Below, in pieces: positions 46,426 through 56,462 of a stretch of DNA of 64,000 nt. The position numbers and the translations under genes are program-made. The number at the start of each line of letters is the position of its first letter. Position 1 is the stretch's first letter. The notes beneath the pieces were generated by a model, which saw only the letters and a list, made by a program, of their open reading frames with translations, was not told the DNA's origin and ran no database searches. Origin of the DNA: Hyphodiscus hymeniophilus (Eukaryota > Ascomycota > Leotiomycetes > Helotiales > Hyphodiscaceae); contig VNKQ01000003.1 of assembly GCA_016508695.1 (NCBI GenBank), forward strand, positions 186,001-250,000, given 5' to 3'.

Positions 46426-47502
46426 ATGAAGTTCCTTCTGTTCCTCTCGTTTCTCGCGACCTCCGCCTCGGCTGCTCCATATATCGTCACGACCTACGTC
46501 GAGCTCTCAGTCTACACCGAATCTGGGTTCACGGATCTCGAAACCACAGTCCCCGCATCTCTATACACATACACAGAAGCCGTCGTGCCAGCTACCCCCG
46601 TCTCCGCGGTCGCCACGCTCACCGAGTCCGCGGACTATGCCGATGTCACGATCCTCCAACTCGTGGTCGAGAGCGGCTCCCCAATCACACAGAACGATTT
46701 CGACTCTACGATCGTCGAGACGAGCTACGTGGTGCCCATCACATATACACCCGATCCGACGTGCACGAGCCAGAATTGGACCTTCACCACAAACGTCCCG
46801 GTCTATGTCCCAGATATCGTCTCCCTGAATCCCGTCACGATCTCGACGTCCGCGACGACAATCTCATACCTTCATTACAACCCAACACCGACTACGGATC
46901 TGCTGGCTGTGTTAAACCCATCCGATGTCAACGCGGCCGATCTTGCTTCGGCAAGTTCAGAGTACAGGCCATATGAAATGAGTTACTGCTATACACCAAC
47001 CACGTATTGCGCAACCGCAACGGCATCAGCAGCTTCGTGCACAACGACTTTCACGTTTGATGAGTCGAATAACAGCGCGAATGACGGTGCAAGTACCTCG
47101 TCATTTAATGGTGGATTCTACGATCCAAATGACAACCGGTGGGTTCTGGACGTCATCCTGATTGCTGTCCTCGTACCGGTTGGGTGGATTTTGATTTGGC
47201 TATTGATTGGATTTTGGGAGAGCTGGTTGTCATTTAAGGGATTGATGCTGGGGCAGCATAGGAAGAGAGGGTTGCCGTATGCGTGGTGTTGTATCAGTTG
47301 TTTGTTTCTGTGCTGGGTGGGGCCGACGTATAAAGCCAAGAGTACGGAGGAGCAGGCTGTGCTGCTGGAGAGGTGGAAGGCGATGAAGAAGAGGGAGAAG
47401 TTCAAGCTATGGATGAAATGGGGATTCAGATGGAAATATCCTGACATGATTGGGGACGAGCCCGAGTTTGCGAAGCGACCGTTCAGGCAGGGTTGCTTGT
47501 GA
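46426..47502 (+). CDS. Putative cell-surface single-pass membrane protein
   Basis: Single-exon, 358 aa. A signal peptide (MKFLLFLSFLATSASAAP) leads to an ectodomain of about 220 residues rich in Thr, Ser, Tyr and Val, with the sequon NWT and several NXS/T sites. One strong transmembrane helix follows near residues 243-265 (LDVILIAVLVPVGWILIWLLIGF). The cytosolic tail is basic and carries a Cys-rich stretch (YAWCCISCLFLCW) that may be membrane-embedded or palmitoylated, then a Lys/Glu-rich helix (LLERWKAMKKREKFKLWMKWGF). I do not recognise a named family; similar arrangements occur in fungal plasma-membrane proteins of unknown role. A wall-sensor function is a guess from the Ser/Thr-rich ectodomain alone. 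Confidence 0.8.
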   Translation: MKFLLFLSFLATSASAAPYIVTTYVELSVYTESGFTDLETTVPASLYTYTEAVVPATPVSAVATLTESADYADVTILQLVVESGSPITQNDFDSTIVETSYVVPITYTPDPTCTSQNWTFTTNVPVYVPDIVSLNPVTISTSATTISYLHYNPTPTTDLLAVLNPSDVNAADLASASSEYRPYEMSYCYTPTTYCATATASAASCTTTFTFDESNNSANDGASTSSFNGGFYDPNDNRWVLDVILIAVLVPVGWILIWLLIGFWESWLSFKGLMLGQHRKRGLPYAWCCISCLFLCWVGPTYKAKSTEEQAVLLERWKAMKKREKFKLWMKWGFRWKYPDMIGDEPEFAKRPFRQGCL

Positions 47503-48141
47503 TAGATATTTAATGCCTAATATAATAGACCAAATGATCAACGAAGGTTCCATCCCATGCAAGTATCATTACAGATTATGCTTTTCCATGGCCAGTCCCT
47601 TGATTGACATTGTCATGACGCTGTCGGCCCATCGGGTAACCCCACCTAGTCTACAAATCTCGGCCGGGGAAGTGCAACTCGTCATCGTGGCATAAGGTTT
47701 GAAGAAAGCACGCGGATAGCTCACAGGAGAAACATCAGCTCTAAGTTGGCCCATTCGGTTCACCGTGCCATAGCCTGCAATATCGATGTCAAGGAAGAAC
47801 GGGTAGTCCTGTGCTCCAATGCGCACTTCAGCGCCGTGACATGCAATGATCTCGTGGTAGTCGAAAATTCCCATGCTGACGACTCGAAATCTGGAAGCCA
47901 CCCGTTGTTTTGGAAACATGTATCATAAGGCATGGCAGCAGAGGCTTCTCTTGCCCACAACGACTAATACTTCTGGAACCACTCGGTTTCAGTAACCGAG
48001 ATAAATGGAGCTCACTGAGAAGATACCACTTCAATATGCAATTCTTCGCCCATGGTGGAGAGGAAGGAGGAGTAATGTGAAGAAGCTGTCCCGTATTTCC
48101 TTTGATGCATGTTCCAACTCCCAACTCCCAGCTCCAAAATC
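47503..48141. other. Intergenic between convergent genes
   Basis: 3' flank of the plus-strand membrane protein and of the minus-strand ATPase. No supportable coding frame. Confidence 0.45.
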
Positions 48142-50438
48142 TCATATACAAACCATCGACTTCCCACCATCCCAAGTCACCCGCTTGCGCATCCTCATCT
48201 TCAACAATCCATCTGCACCGCTTTTCCATCCTCCCGACTTGTCGCTTGCTCCGAGTATTGCCGAAGGTGCAAAGATCATTGCCTCGCCCGTCCTCAATCT
48301 CATAATTTCTCTTAGCAGACCGGTTTTAGTGCCCTGGTTCCCCTCCTCCGAGAGTAGGATATGCCTTTGTAGCACATCGAGCCATTCCGGGCTTGAAAAC
48401 CGATGCATGACGGTGATGGAGCACAGGTCTATGAGCTTTGGTGAGATGCTGGGCTCCTGGGTGGAAATAATCACCCGGGCGCCGTAATGCCGTTGTTGGC
48501 GGATCACTCCCATCAAGGACTCCGTCAACGCCTTTGAGGCTACGGTATCGGTCATGTACTATGGTATTTCAGTTAATGGGAGGGGGAAATGGCGATGGTG
48601 CTATACGTACTTTGTGTGCCTCGTCAAGAACAATGACCTTGCCAGTTCCTGAGTCGGATTCAAGATACAAACCCATCCCGACCTTGAACAGAACGCACGC
48701 TGTGCTTGCATCCATAAATGGGCAGGATAGGTCTATGATGGTTATCTCCCCACCCAAGAAGCTGGGGCTCGTAGTAGACCCATGAAGGTCGAGGAACGAT
48801 TCCAGAAGATCGAGTCTTTGGTTGAGGAACTCCTCCTGTTTCTTATCTAGTCCAGAATCGTCGAGTTGTCGGCGAAATTCGAGATAATCGAAAGAATTGA
48901 CTGTCTTGGATGCCATGCTGCGTAGAATTTTCGTGACGATCCCCATGTAAAGTGGTACTACCCCAGTCTGGTTGACAGACATCAGTGTGAGCATCGTGCT
49001 GATATTCAAATCATTCGGACGCAGCATGAAAGGCTGGACTGTAACACCAGGTATTTGTGTGTATAGCGCCTTCAGTGATAGATAGTTTGATGGAGAAACC
49101 AGGACGTTGACGTTCTTCACACCCAATTGACTTGGAATCTGTGAACCAGGAGAAGCCAGAAAAGCGAGTTCACATGGTCTGAAGCTCGAACTAGAGGCGT
49201 GTTCGGCGAAATTAAAGACCAGAGCAGAAAGAGGCTTCTGGAGGACTCCTAGAGCTGGTGATTCAATGAGACAATTCTCTGCAAAGTCATTAGTTATGTT
49301 GCTGCATCATGCACTACTTCGGACTCACCAATCATGCATGCCGTTGTGTGCGATTTTCCACTTCCTTGAACACCACAAACAAACGCTGAAAATGGAATAT
49401 TGGTATTGAGGAAGAGCCTCGAATCCATGATTGCAATGGGGGAAGTCGGGTCAGAAGTACCAAGAAGTCCATACTGCGGAAGATCACCATTCGGGCCGGA
49501 ACACTCGAGCACGTCAGCCGAGAAGAGGACGGCATGTTCCAAAGCACCAATCGAGTTTGCTCTACCGCTTTCCTCTGACGTAGAATCGAAATTTAGGAGG
49601 CCCAATTGAATCTTCAACGTAGATAAAGCATCGGCTTTGCTTTGTCGTGTAGTATCAGAATCTTTGACTTGACCAAGAAACTTCTTGAGTTCTGGCATTT
49701 TATCAGCTCATACCATACGAATACAGAGTGAACCTACCCATGATTTTCGAGTTTGAAGGGCCTTGTGCGATAATTTCTAGCTCTCTTGATTTTCCTGCGA
49801 TGTTCTCGGATCTTGAGATAGTCGACGGCCACGCTTCCAAAGTTGCCCCACCATCCTCTGATCTGGGCGAATGAACTTTGAAGCCTATGGTAGGCAGGTT
49901 ACGCGGCTTTGAGATACTCGTAGTCTGCATAAAGTGAGTGTCAATTCAAAGATCACGGGATGAAGCTCTCAAACAATTGCGGCATCCTCTAAACCTGATG
50001 CGAATCCAGAATCCGAATCCTGGGAACTCTGGGCAGGGATTGCTGTTTTCCTGATTTGCTGCGGCTGTTTTGCTGGTGGTTGATCTGGACGCTGTGAGAC
50101 TGTCTTCAGTTCTGAAGGTGATGGTTTAGGTGAAGAGTGCGAGATCTTCTCGGTCGAAGAGACTTTTGCAATTGGCTGCGACACTGGAACAGATCGTCGT
50201 GGTACATCTCGAACTTCGATACTGTTGGGCAAGAAAATAAGCTTGGAAATTTGGGTTGGGCAAAGAGTTATGCTTACTCGTTAACCAGTTGTCTTATTCG
50301 TAATTTGTGCATGGGATAACGGCTGATTAACTTTTGTTTGAGCAGGGGCTTTCCAATAAATGGACCGTCGCCGCCATTGCCAAATCCAATCTCTTTGTAT
50401 TGCTGCTTGACCCAAGACTCAAGGTGAACCGAACTCAT
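48142..50438 (-). CDS. P-loop ATPase resembling the HerA/FtsK superfamily
   Basis: Six exons (50438-50278, 50221-49975, 49924-49738, 49691-49329, 49278-48611, 48558-48142) with introns of 46-56 nt give 680 aa in consistent phase. The N-terminus (SSVHLESWVKQQYKEIGFGN) is followed by a disordered Ser/Pro/Gln-rich linker to about residue 150. Walker A GVQGSGKSHT lies near residues 305-314, Walker B VIVLDEAHK near 534-542, and a third conserved segment VIISTQEPSISPKLIDLCS near 571. The long spacing between Walker A and B, the STQ-P motif after Walker B and the following HRF segment resemble HerA-type DNA-translocating ATPases (ATQRPS...LHR). The match is by eye only. Fungal relatives are usually annotated only as P-loop hydrolases. 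Nuclear or mitochondrial DNA-related action is an inference; no targeting signal is obvious. Confidence 0.8.
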
Positions 50439-51931
50439 TATGAGATTGAAGACTGATGCTCAGATGAGTTCGATGTTTGTGTAGTAGTGAAGAAAGATGA
50501 AGACGCTTGAGAGGGAGAGATGTAGTAGTGAGGAGATGAGAGAAAAGGAATGGAATATGGGCGAAGATATCGCAAAGAATTTGATGGAAGAAGATAGTAC
50601 CAAGAATTCAAAGCCAACAATTAGCGCCTCAATCTCAGTTGATTGTTCATTGTCCCGTGGCCATGTTGCCTGATGTTGGAGTTTCATGATGTTAGGCTTT
50701 ATGGTCCCGGCCGAGGCGGTGTTGTGTTCTCCCACTTTTGAGCCAATCAGCACTGCGCTACAAGCACAGCCTTACGCCGGGGAGTCTCTTCCAGTTCATC
50801 CTATTGGGTTGTGGACGGAGACGCCGATATTCGATGCTAAATCTGAAAGCCCACCAGTACATTTACCTGGTCTCCACTATCGGTGAGTTGTATTGTACAG
50901 AACGTGGTTTCTGTTCCCGCCTATGCGAATGGATCATGTTGAAAATGGCCATGTGACAAACCACATGCAAAGCCACCATGAGCGCGAGGCAAACACTGTC
51001 GTATGCCAGTCCAGCTGGGGGCAGCTATGTCCTTGCGACGATAACGTGGAATTTCAATATTGTTTTCGTGCCGAAGGGTAGCACTTCTCCCTGCTTCGTC
51101 ACGGTCGAAGTTGGCTCAGAGTACGAATATGACGACGAGCAGCGCGGCGAGTTTTCGGATTGAACGTGCTGTTACGAAAGGGCTGGCTGAATCGTGAATG
51201 TGAAACGAGATGTATAATTTAATTCACCACCAGCTAGGAACTTTCCGATGACCTTACGCAGGTACTGCTCGGACGCTGAATACCATCATGTCATATCCCA
51301 CCTGAAGCAACACCAGTCGGACACGTCTATCATTCAGACAGCTCCTGTACAAATCGAACTTCCCAGAAGCTCAAACCGATTCCGATATTCACTTTTCATG
51401 AGACCAGCGAACGCGAAAGCGACCACGACCAACTTTGACACGAGGCTTGAGCTCAAAATAGAATACGATTCTCATCACCTGGCAACTTTCCATGATCAAC
51501 ACATCACCAGAAACAGTTTCCATAGCGACAGCGATGGAGAAACTTCTCGATTTGGCTCTCTGAGGAAGTTCAAAGTGTCGGAAATACTTGACGTCGGACA
51601 GATAACGAAATTATCCGCTCCTTCGATCATCACAATCCCACGGATTGTATGAGGTATCTTGTTTCCATTCGTGCTTTTGAGTCTCAGGTCTTTTGTATGT
51701 GAAGTCAAAAGTTGTACGATTGATTCCCTCTCCCAAGCACATTCAAATCGCCCAAAGCCGAGGAGCAATTGAGAAGGTCTCGCGGTACGTGCTTTCCAAG
51801 GAATGTGATCGATCGCCTGTGAGTTCTGTTCCATCTCTCGTTACGTCTGAGCGGGCCGCACCGTATCCGCTGCAGGAGAACGAAAATGCCAAACATCAGC
51901 GTTATCCTGAAACCGAGGAACTTTATCCGAT

Positions 51932-52180
51932 CTACATCATTGAAGCTTCGATCATATGTATGAAACGAAACATTTGTCCCCTGTGAAATAGCCCCTCCGC
52001 AGGTGCACCGTCGCCTGAAACCTGGCACTTGCCGGGTATGTCATCGATGGACACGTCGTACTCATTTGAAATGCCTTTGAAATAAAGCCATAGTAAGGTA
52101 AAAGAGGTAAGACTCTCAACCAAGAAAAGCACAATGATGATGATGATGGTGGCGACTGGTGAGACTCGATAATAAGTCAT
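51932..52180 (-). CDS. Doubtful small membrane protein frame
   Basis: An 82-residue frame whose N-terminus is a single strong transmembrane helix (TIIIIIVLFLVESLTSFTLLWLYF) followed by a polar tail. An ATG opens the frame and no better gene overlaps it, but the Ile run comes from an ATC/ATG microsatellite-like tract, which can make hydrophobic frames by chance. No family recognised. It may be the first exon of a longer gene. Confidence 0.22.
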   Translation of the reverse strand: MTYYRVSPVATIIIIIVLFLVESLTSFTLLWLYFKGISNEYDVSIDDIPGKCQVSGDGAPAEGLFHRGQMFRFIHMIEASMM

Positions 52181-52872
52181 TCTGTACTAACAGGAGAAGG
52201 TAGCTGGACGATCGGCAGCGGGTCGTATTATGCGCAGATAAGGTAACGGCTAGGGACCCATGCTCCAAACAGGGGATAGCTAGAAAGGAAAAGGGGTTAT
52301 GCCAAAGGCGAGCGAAATGGATAAGTCAGCGTCTGGACAGTGAATGGGCAATTGATATTGGGAAGAACAGGAGGGATAAGGAGTTGGAATTATTGGAGAC
52401 GGGGATGAGATCAGCCATAATTGTCATGTCATATGAATTGCCATACAGTACGAACAATAGACCACACTCTCAGGGAATAGAGGCAATCCGGGATTGGCTC
52501 GTCGGCGATGGAGATGTCTGGAAGTGAATGTGGTGGCTTGTCCGGACAGCGTTTAGGGGATATTCTCGAAGAACTCCACCGCCAATCCAGGCCCGTCCAG
52601 CCCCTGAAGCCTGTCCCCACTGAGGAACGCCCAAGCAACCTGTGAAGCCTGCAAAAGACCGCCCCCATGCGTACTGGAGTGTCTTACTGGAGTGTGGACT
52701 AGCCGCTTTCACCAGCTCTGACCGAAGTATCGATTCCGCCCCAAAATAGCCAAAAAGGTACCACCAGGTACAAAGGGTATAGCTCGACGCAATGTAATGC
52801 CACTATGCCACCCCCTCAATCGTGAGATTGAGCTGACCAGCAGATCTTCATGCCAATAACTACGACTTTGCT

Positions 52873-52908
52873 CTCGTCGTCGTCGTTGTCGTTGTTGTCG
52901 TCGTCGCC
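52873..52908. repeat. GTC/GTT trinucleotide microsatellite
   Basis: An imperfect run of CGT/TGT triplets lying about 550 bases upstream of the start codon at 53448. Seen directly. No coding role was identified on either strand. Confidence 0.7.
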
Positions 52909-53220
52909 ATCGAACAGAGAAGAAGTTCTTCGGAAACCGAAAACAAAACATCCGCCACCAAGCACCCTTCCCGCACGGGGCTTCTCCACGAACCCCTAAA
53001 CAGGAGAGGGTTCGTCCCTTTTCGGGCTCGCTTCAGCTTCAGCCTCGCACTACTCGAGGCACCACCGTACGAACCCGCTATCCAACAGCTTCCCCAAGCT
53101 CAAGACGACTTCAGGAGAACAGTTACAGCTAGGGGCAAGGGAACAAAACAAAGCAGAGAAGAGAAAGGAGAGAACCAGAGGGTCGATCGTCAATCTGCAG
53201 CTAACCTCCAGTTATTCGTT

Positions 53221-53244
53221 CCCTCACTCACTCACTCACTCACT
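53221..53244. repeat. CTCA tetranucleotide microsatellite
   Basis: Five to six units of CTCA/CACT in the probable 5' UTR or promoter of the gene at 53448. Length changes here could vary between strains. Confidence 0.7.
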
Positions 53245-53447
53245 GGCTGCCAAGTTACCTGCCTCTCCTATCCCGACCATCCCAGACGTTCTCCTCGATC
53301 TCGCAGATAGAAAGGCAACAAATACAATAGAGACAACACCATCAACGCACCTCCACCACACAGCCAATGCCCATCCCAGCTGTCGATGTAGTGGCTCCCT
53401 AGCGTTTTCGCACCTGCATAGATTCCCGAGCAGCGTCTTCTGCAAGC

Positions 53448-55606
53448 ATGGACTATGCGTTTCCAGCTCCGCCATCCTCCCTCCACGACCTGCCGTTTTC
53501 TTCTTCCTCCGACCGTCATGGAGATAGTAGCCTTCCCATTGTCCTCGAGCCGGATTACGAGTCGAATGCACATCTGACTGCGAGAATCGAGTCGACGGCT
53601 GCGAGCGTCAGCAATATGCCCGGAGACGACACGATGAAGGAGCTTCAGGTTCCCGCCCACCCAATCTCTTCCATGCAGGGTGCCTTCGCTGAGTCCATGC
53701 AAGAAGCGTCCGAGGCTTCTACGCCTAGCATACCAAAGACCAGGTTGGGCACCGCTGCGGAAAGGAGACAACTCTTGATCGATCAGGATCTTTCCGAGGA
53801 GACGCATGCGTCGAGGTGGATGGAGAAACCGGGGCAGCAACACCACCAGTTATGGAAATTGATGGCTCAAATCTCGTTCGGCATCTACCTGCTTCTCAAC
53901 GGAATTGCAAAGGATGAGAACCAGGTCATGACGATACTCCAGGGCCATGTGGACGAGGTCGATGAGTTCCTGGAGACGACCCTGGAAGATTTCGATCTGG
54001 CTCAAAGTGATATTGATGAGCGGTTGAAGTTCTTGAAACTGCCTTTGGAGAATATCGTCATTTTTGATGCTATGCTGGAGGACCGTCAATTTCGATTGCA
54101 GATTGTTAATGGCAATGAGCGGATTGAACATGTCATTCAACGGACGGCGAGGGCTATGAATGATGCATTGAAGGATGTGCAGCAGGGCCTGACCGCTTGC
54201 AAGGAATTTACGATATATTTGGCAAAGGAAGTCGATACAGCAATTTGGAGAGAGGAGAGACCTGACATGGAGAAAGTCTTCGAAGCTATGAAAGGCAATG
54301 TCGAGGGGTGGTACAAGGCATATGTCTCATTGCAGACAAAAGGCAACCACCTTGGAGTAGCACTGGTGCAACTTGGATCTATTGTGGCCGAAATGGATAG
54401 GAGGGCTGGTGAGGTTAGTCGTCAGACAAGAGTATGCCTTTCTGAGCACAAATTGGTGTAGGGTTGCTAACCATTCGATAGTTCAGTACTTCCCCAATAT
54501 CTTCACCTTTAAACCAACCAACATCCCCACCCGCTTCTCCCCCTCAAATATCTCGACAGATGCGTCTATCGATGCTCAAAAATCTTCCTTCAGATCCAAC
54601 TATGGTAACCCCAGCTATAAAAGCGACCCTACCAGTCTTTCAGATGGTGCAAGATCGCGAGCCTACCCCTGAACCCGAACGTCATCTCCGCGACTTCGAA
54701 GCCCAATCTCAAGAATCGACTCCTGAATCAGACCCCGAGCCTGAATTTATTCTAGCTCCTCGAACATATACCCCTTTCCCCTCACCAAAACCACCTCAAG
54801 CACCAATCGAATCAGCTGTCCCTCCCCCAGAAATTCGTCAACGGTCCTCTTTACGAAAAAGATTCTCACTGAAGCGGAAAGAAACTCCACAAGAAATAGT
54901 CCTTCATCCACCATCCCCAATAAGAGAAAATCATCAGGGACCCCGCCAACGAACCTACTCCCCTGCTACGGAACGACCTGAAAGTATTCGACGACCCAAT
55001 AATATTAGCTCCTCACCCAACCACCGCGAACGATCAGCAAATACCCCTCCATCCCGTGGGCTCGATTCGGCATACTGTTCGGATCTAGAGAAACCATTCT
55101 TCCCACCCCACATTCCCTTCTCCTCTCAACTTACACAAACAATCTCAAATTCCCCTCGCATGCCCCCAGGCCGGCTCGATTCCCCACCCGTTCTTTCGGG
55201 CTCCTTCCTCCCATCTCCACGCTCCGACCAACAATACTTCCGTCCCGTCAACGCATCCCCCAACTCGCCCCTCCAGCGACCTTGGACCGCTGCTCCGACT
55301 CCCAACCACATCCACACTCACTCCACGGGCTCAAATGGCTCTTACGCCCCAAGCCAGCTGGGAAACAGACGAAATGCTCCGAGTGCGATGGGAATGAGTA
55401 TGATGAGCGATATGACAACTATTACCGAAAACGGGAAGAAGGTCAAAAAGAAACGAAGTGCGTTCGGGTGGTTGAAGAAGGCCTTTGCTTTGAGCGAGGA
55501 GGAGAAGATGGCTTTTGAAGAGAGGCGGCGTACCGCGGATCACGAGGCGAGGAACTATTATGAGCAACCACGACAGAGGTGGATTGACGGGAAGAGGGTG
55601 CGTTAG
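53448..55606 (+). CDS. Large conserved fungal protein, helical then disordered
   Basis: Exons 53448-54431 and 54482-55606 join across a 50-nt intron (GTATGC...GATAG) to give 702 aa. Residues ~130-330 are helical, with segments such as LWKLMAQISFGIYLLLNGIAKDENQVMTILQGHVDEVDEFLETTLEDFD and heptad-like stretches that suggest coiled-coil packing. Residues ~330-640 are low-complexity and rich in Pro, Ser, Gln and Arg, with many possible phosphorylation sites. The C-terminal ~70 residues are again ordered and basic (KKVKKKRSAFGWLKKAFALSEEEKMAFEERRR). No signal peptide or transmembrane helix was noted. I do not recognise a functional domain. The shape resembles cytoskeletal or signalling scaffold proteins, but no function is assigned. 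The long leader region carries microsatellites. Confidence 0.85.
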
Positions 55607-56462
55607 AAGAGCCGTCTCGTTACCCGATACCCATACCCTTCAGCGAAGATCTATTGGACCTAGGTAAAGCGATGGCGATACATGTACGATACAGGATGGA
55701 AGATTTCCGGAAGACGAGCGGAGCTCGGAATGGAAGGTATAATATCGATGGAGGAAAAGTCAGTGGAACCTGTTGCAATTTGCGATGTGCGATTCTACGA
55801 TTTGGCAAGCGATCAATCGAAGCGATGTTCTTCTACAGGCGTGCACATACGATTTCTTTCTCTACGAGTACGCGGGAACCTTGAGCTAGGAAAAATGTCT
55901 TTACTTAGCGCGGCGTCGGGCGTATTGGGTCTCAAATGGCGGCCTATGTTGCGTCGCAGACTCCAATCTCGATTTTCTCGAAATCAATAGATTCCTTAAT
56001 GCATTTCTGTTTTGCGTCGGGTGAAGTGTTCTGCGTCGGGTGGAGTGGTCTAGTCCCAGGCAGGCTTGGGGAGTTTTTGCTGCAGCAACCAAACGACGCC
56101 GGCCAAGGAGCCAGAAAACAAGTCAACAATCGGCCTCGCACCCACGTACGATCGTGCATACTGTAAGCTGCGCTGCCGCTAAATCCCACTTCACGGCAGG
56201 CACTCTTTAGGGTGCAAACCTCCTCTCTTTACTTCAACGTCCGCAGTCAATGGTCAAGTGATGACTAGAACGAGTGTCGTTCTCACGTAGGTCTAGAACT
56301 TTCTGCCGCTATTCGCTGGATGGGTCGTGATCGTGATACCTACCTACGTGGTCACCGTGGGTGGTCGTTCATGTATACTTCTCTCTTCAAGATGCATATA
56401 GAGTTACAGAGAGGCGTGTTATCATTACACATGTACATGTACAAACGCCCTCGCAGCGCTCC
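55607..56462. other. Intergenic between convergent genes
   Basis: Shared 3' flank. Overlapping short frames only; nothing supportable. Confidence 0.45.

Larger units (their letters stand above)
50439..53447. other. Long stretch with only doubtful frames, plus the promoter of the next gene
   Basis: Three kb without a firm gene. Possible but weak coding pieces are a 134-codon plus-strand frame at 51248-51652 and the minus-strand frame at 51932-52180 listed separately. Simple repeats occur: a GTC/GTT-rich trinucleotide tract at about 52873-52908 and a CTCA/CACT tetranucleotide tract at about 53221-53244, both upstream of the gene starting at 53448. The second tract lies in its likely 5' UTR. 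Confidence 0.45.

Noticed and set aside
51248..51652. 134-codon plus-strand frame
   Set aside because: Starts with ATG but shows no domain, signal peptide or consistent neighbouring exon. Kept only as a note in the intergenic entry.
53268..53846. 192-codon minus-strand frame
   Set aside because: Antisense to the start of the gene at 53448. Arg/Gly-rich composition typical of antisense shadows.
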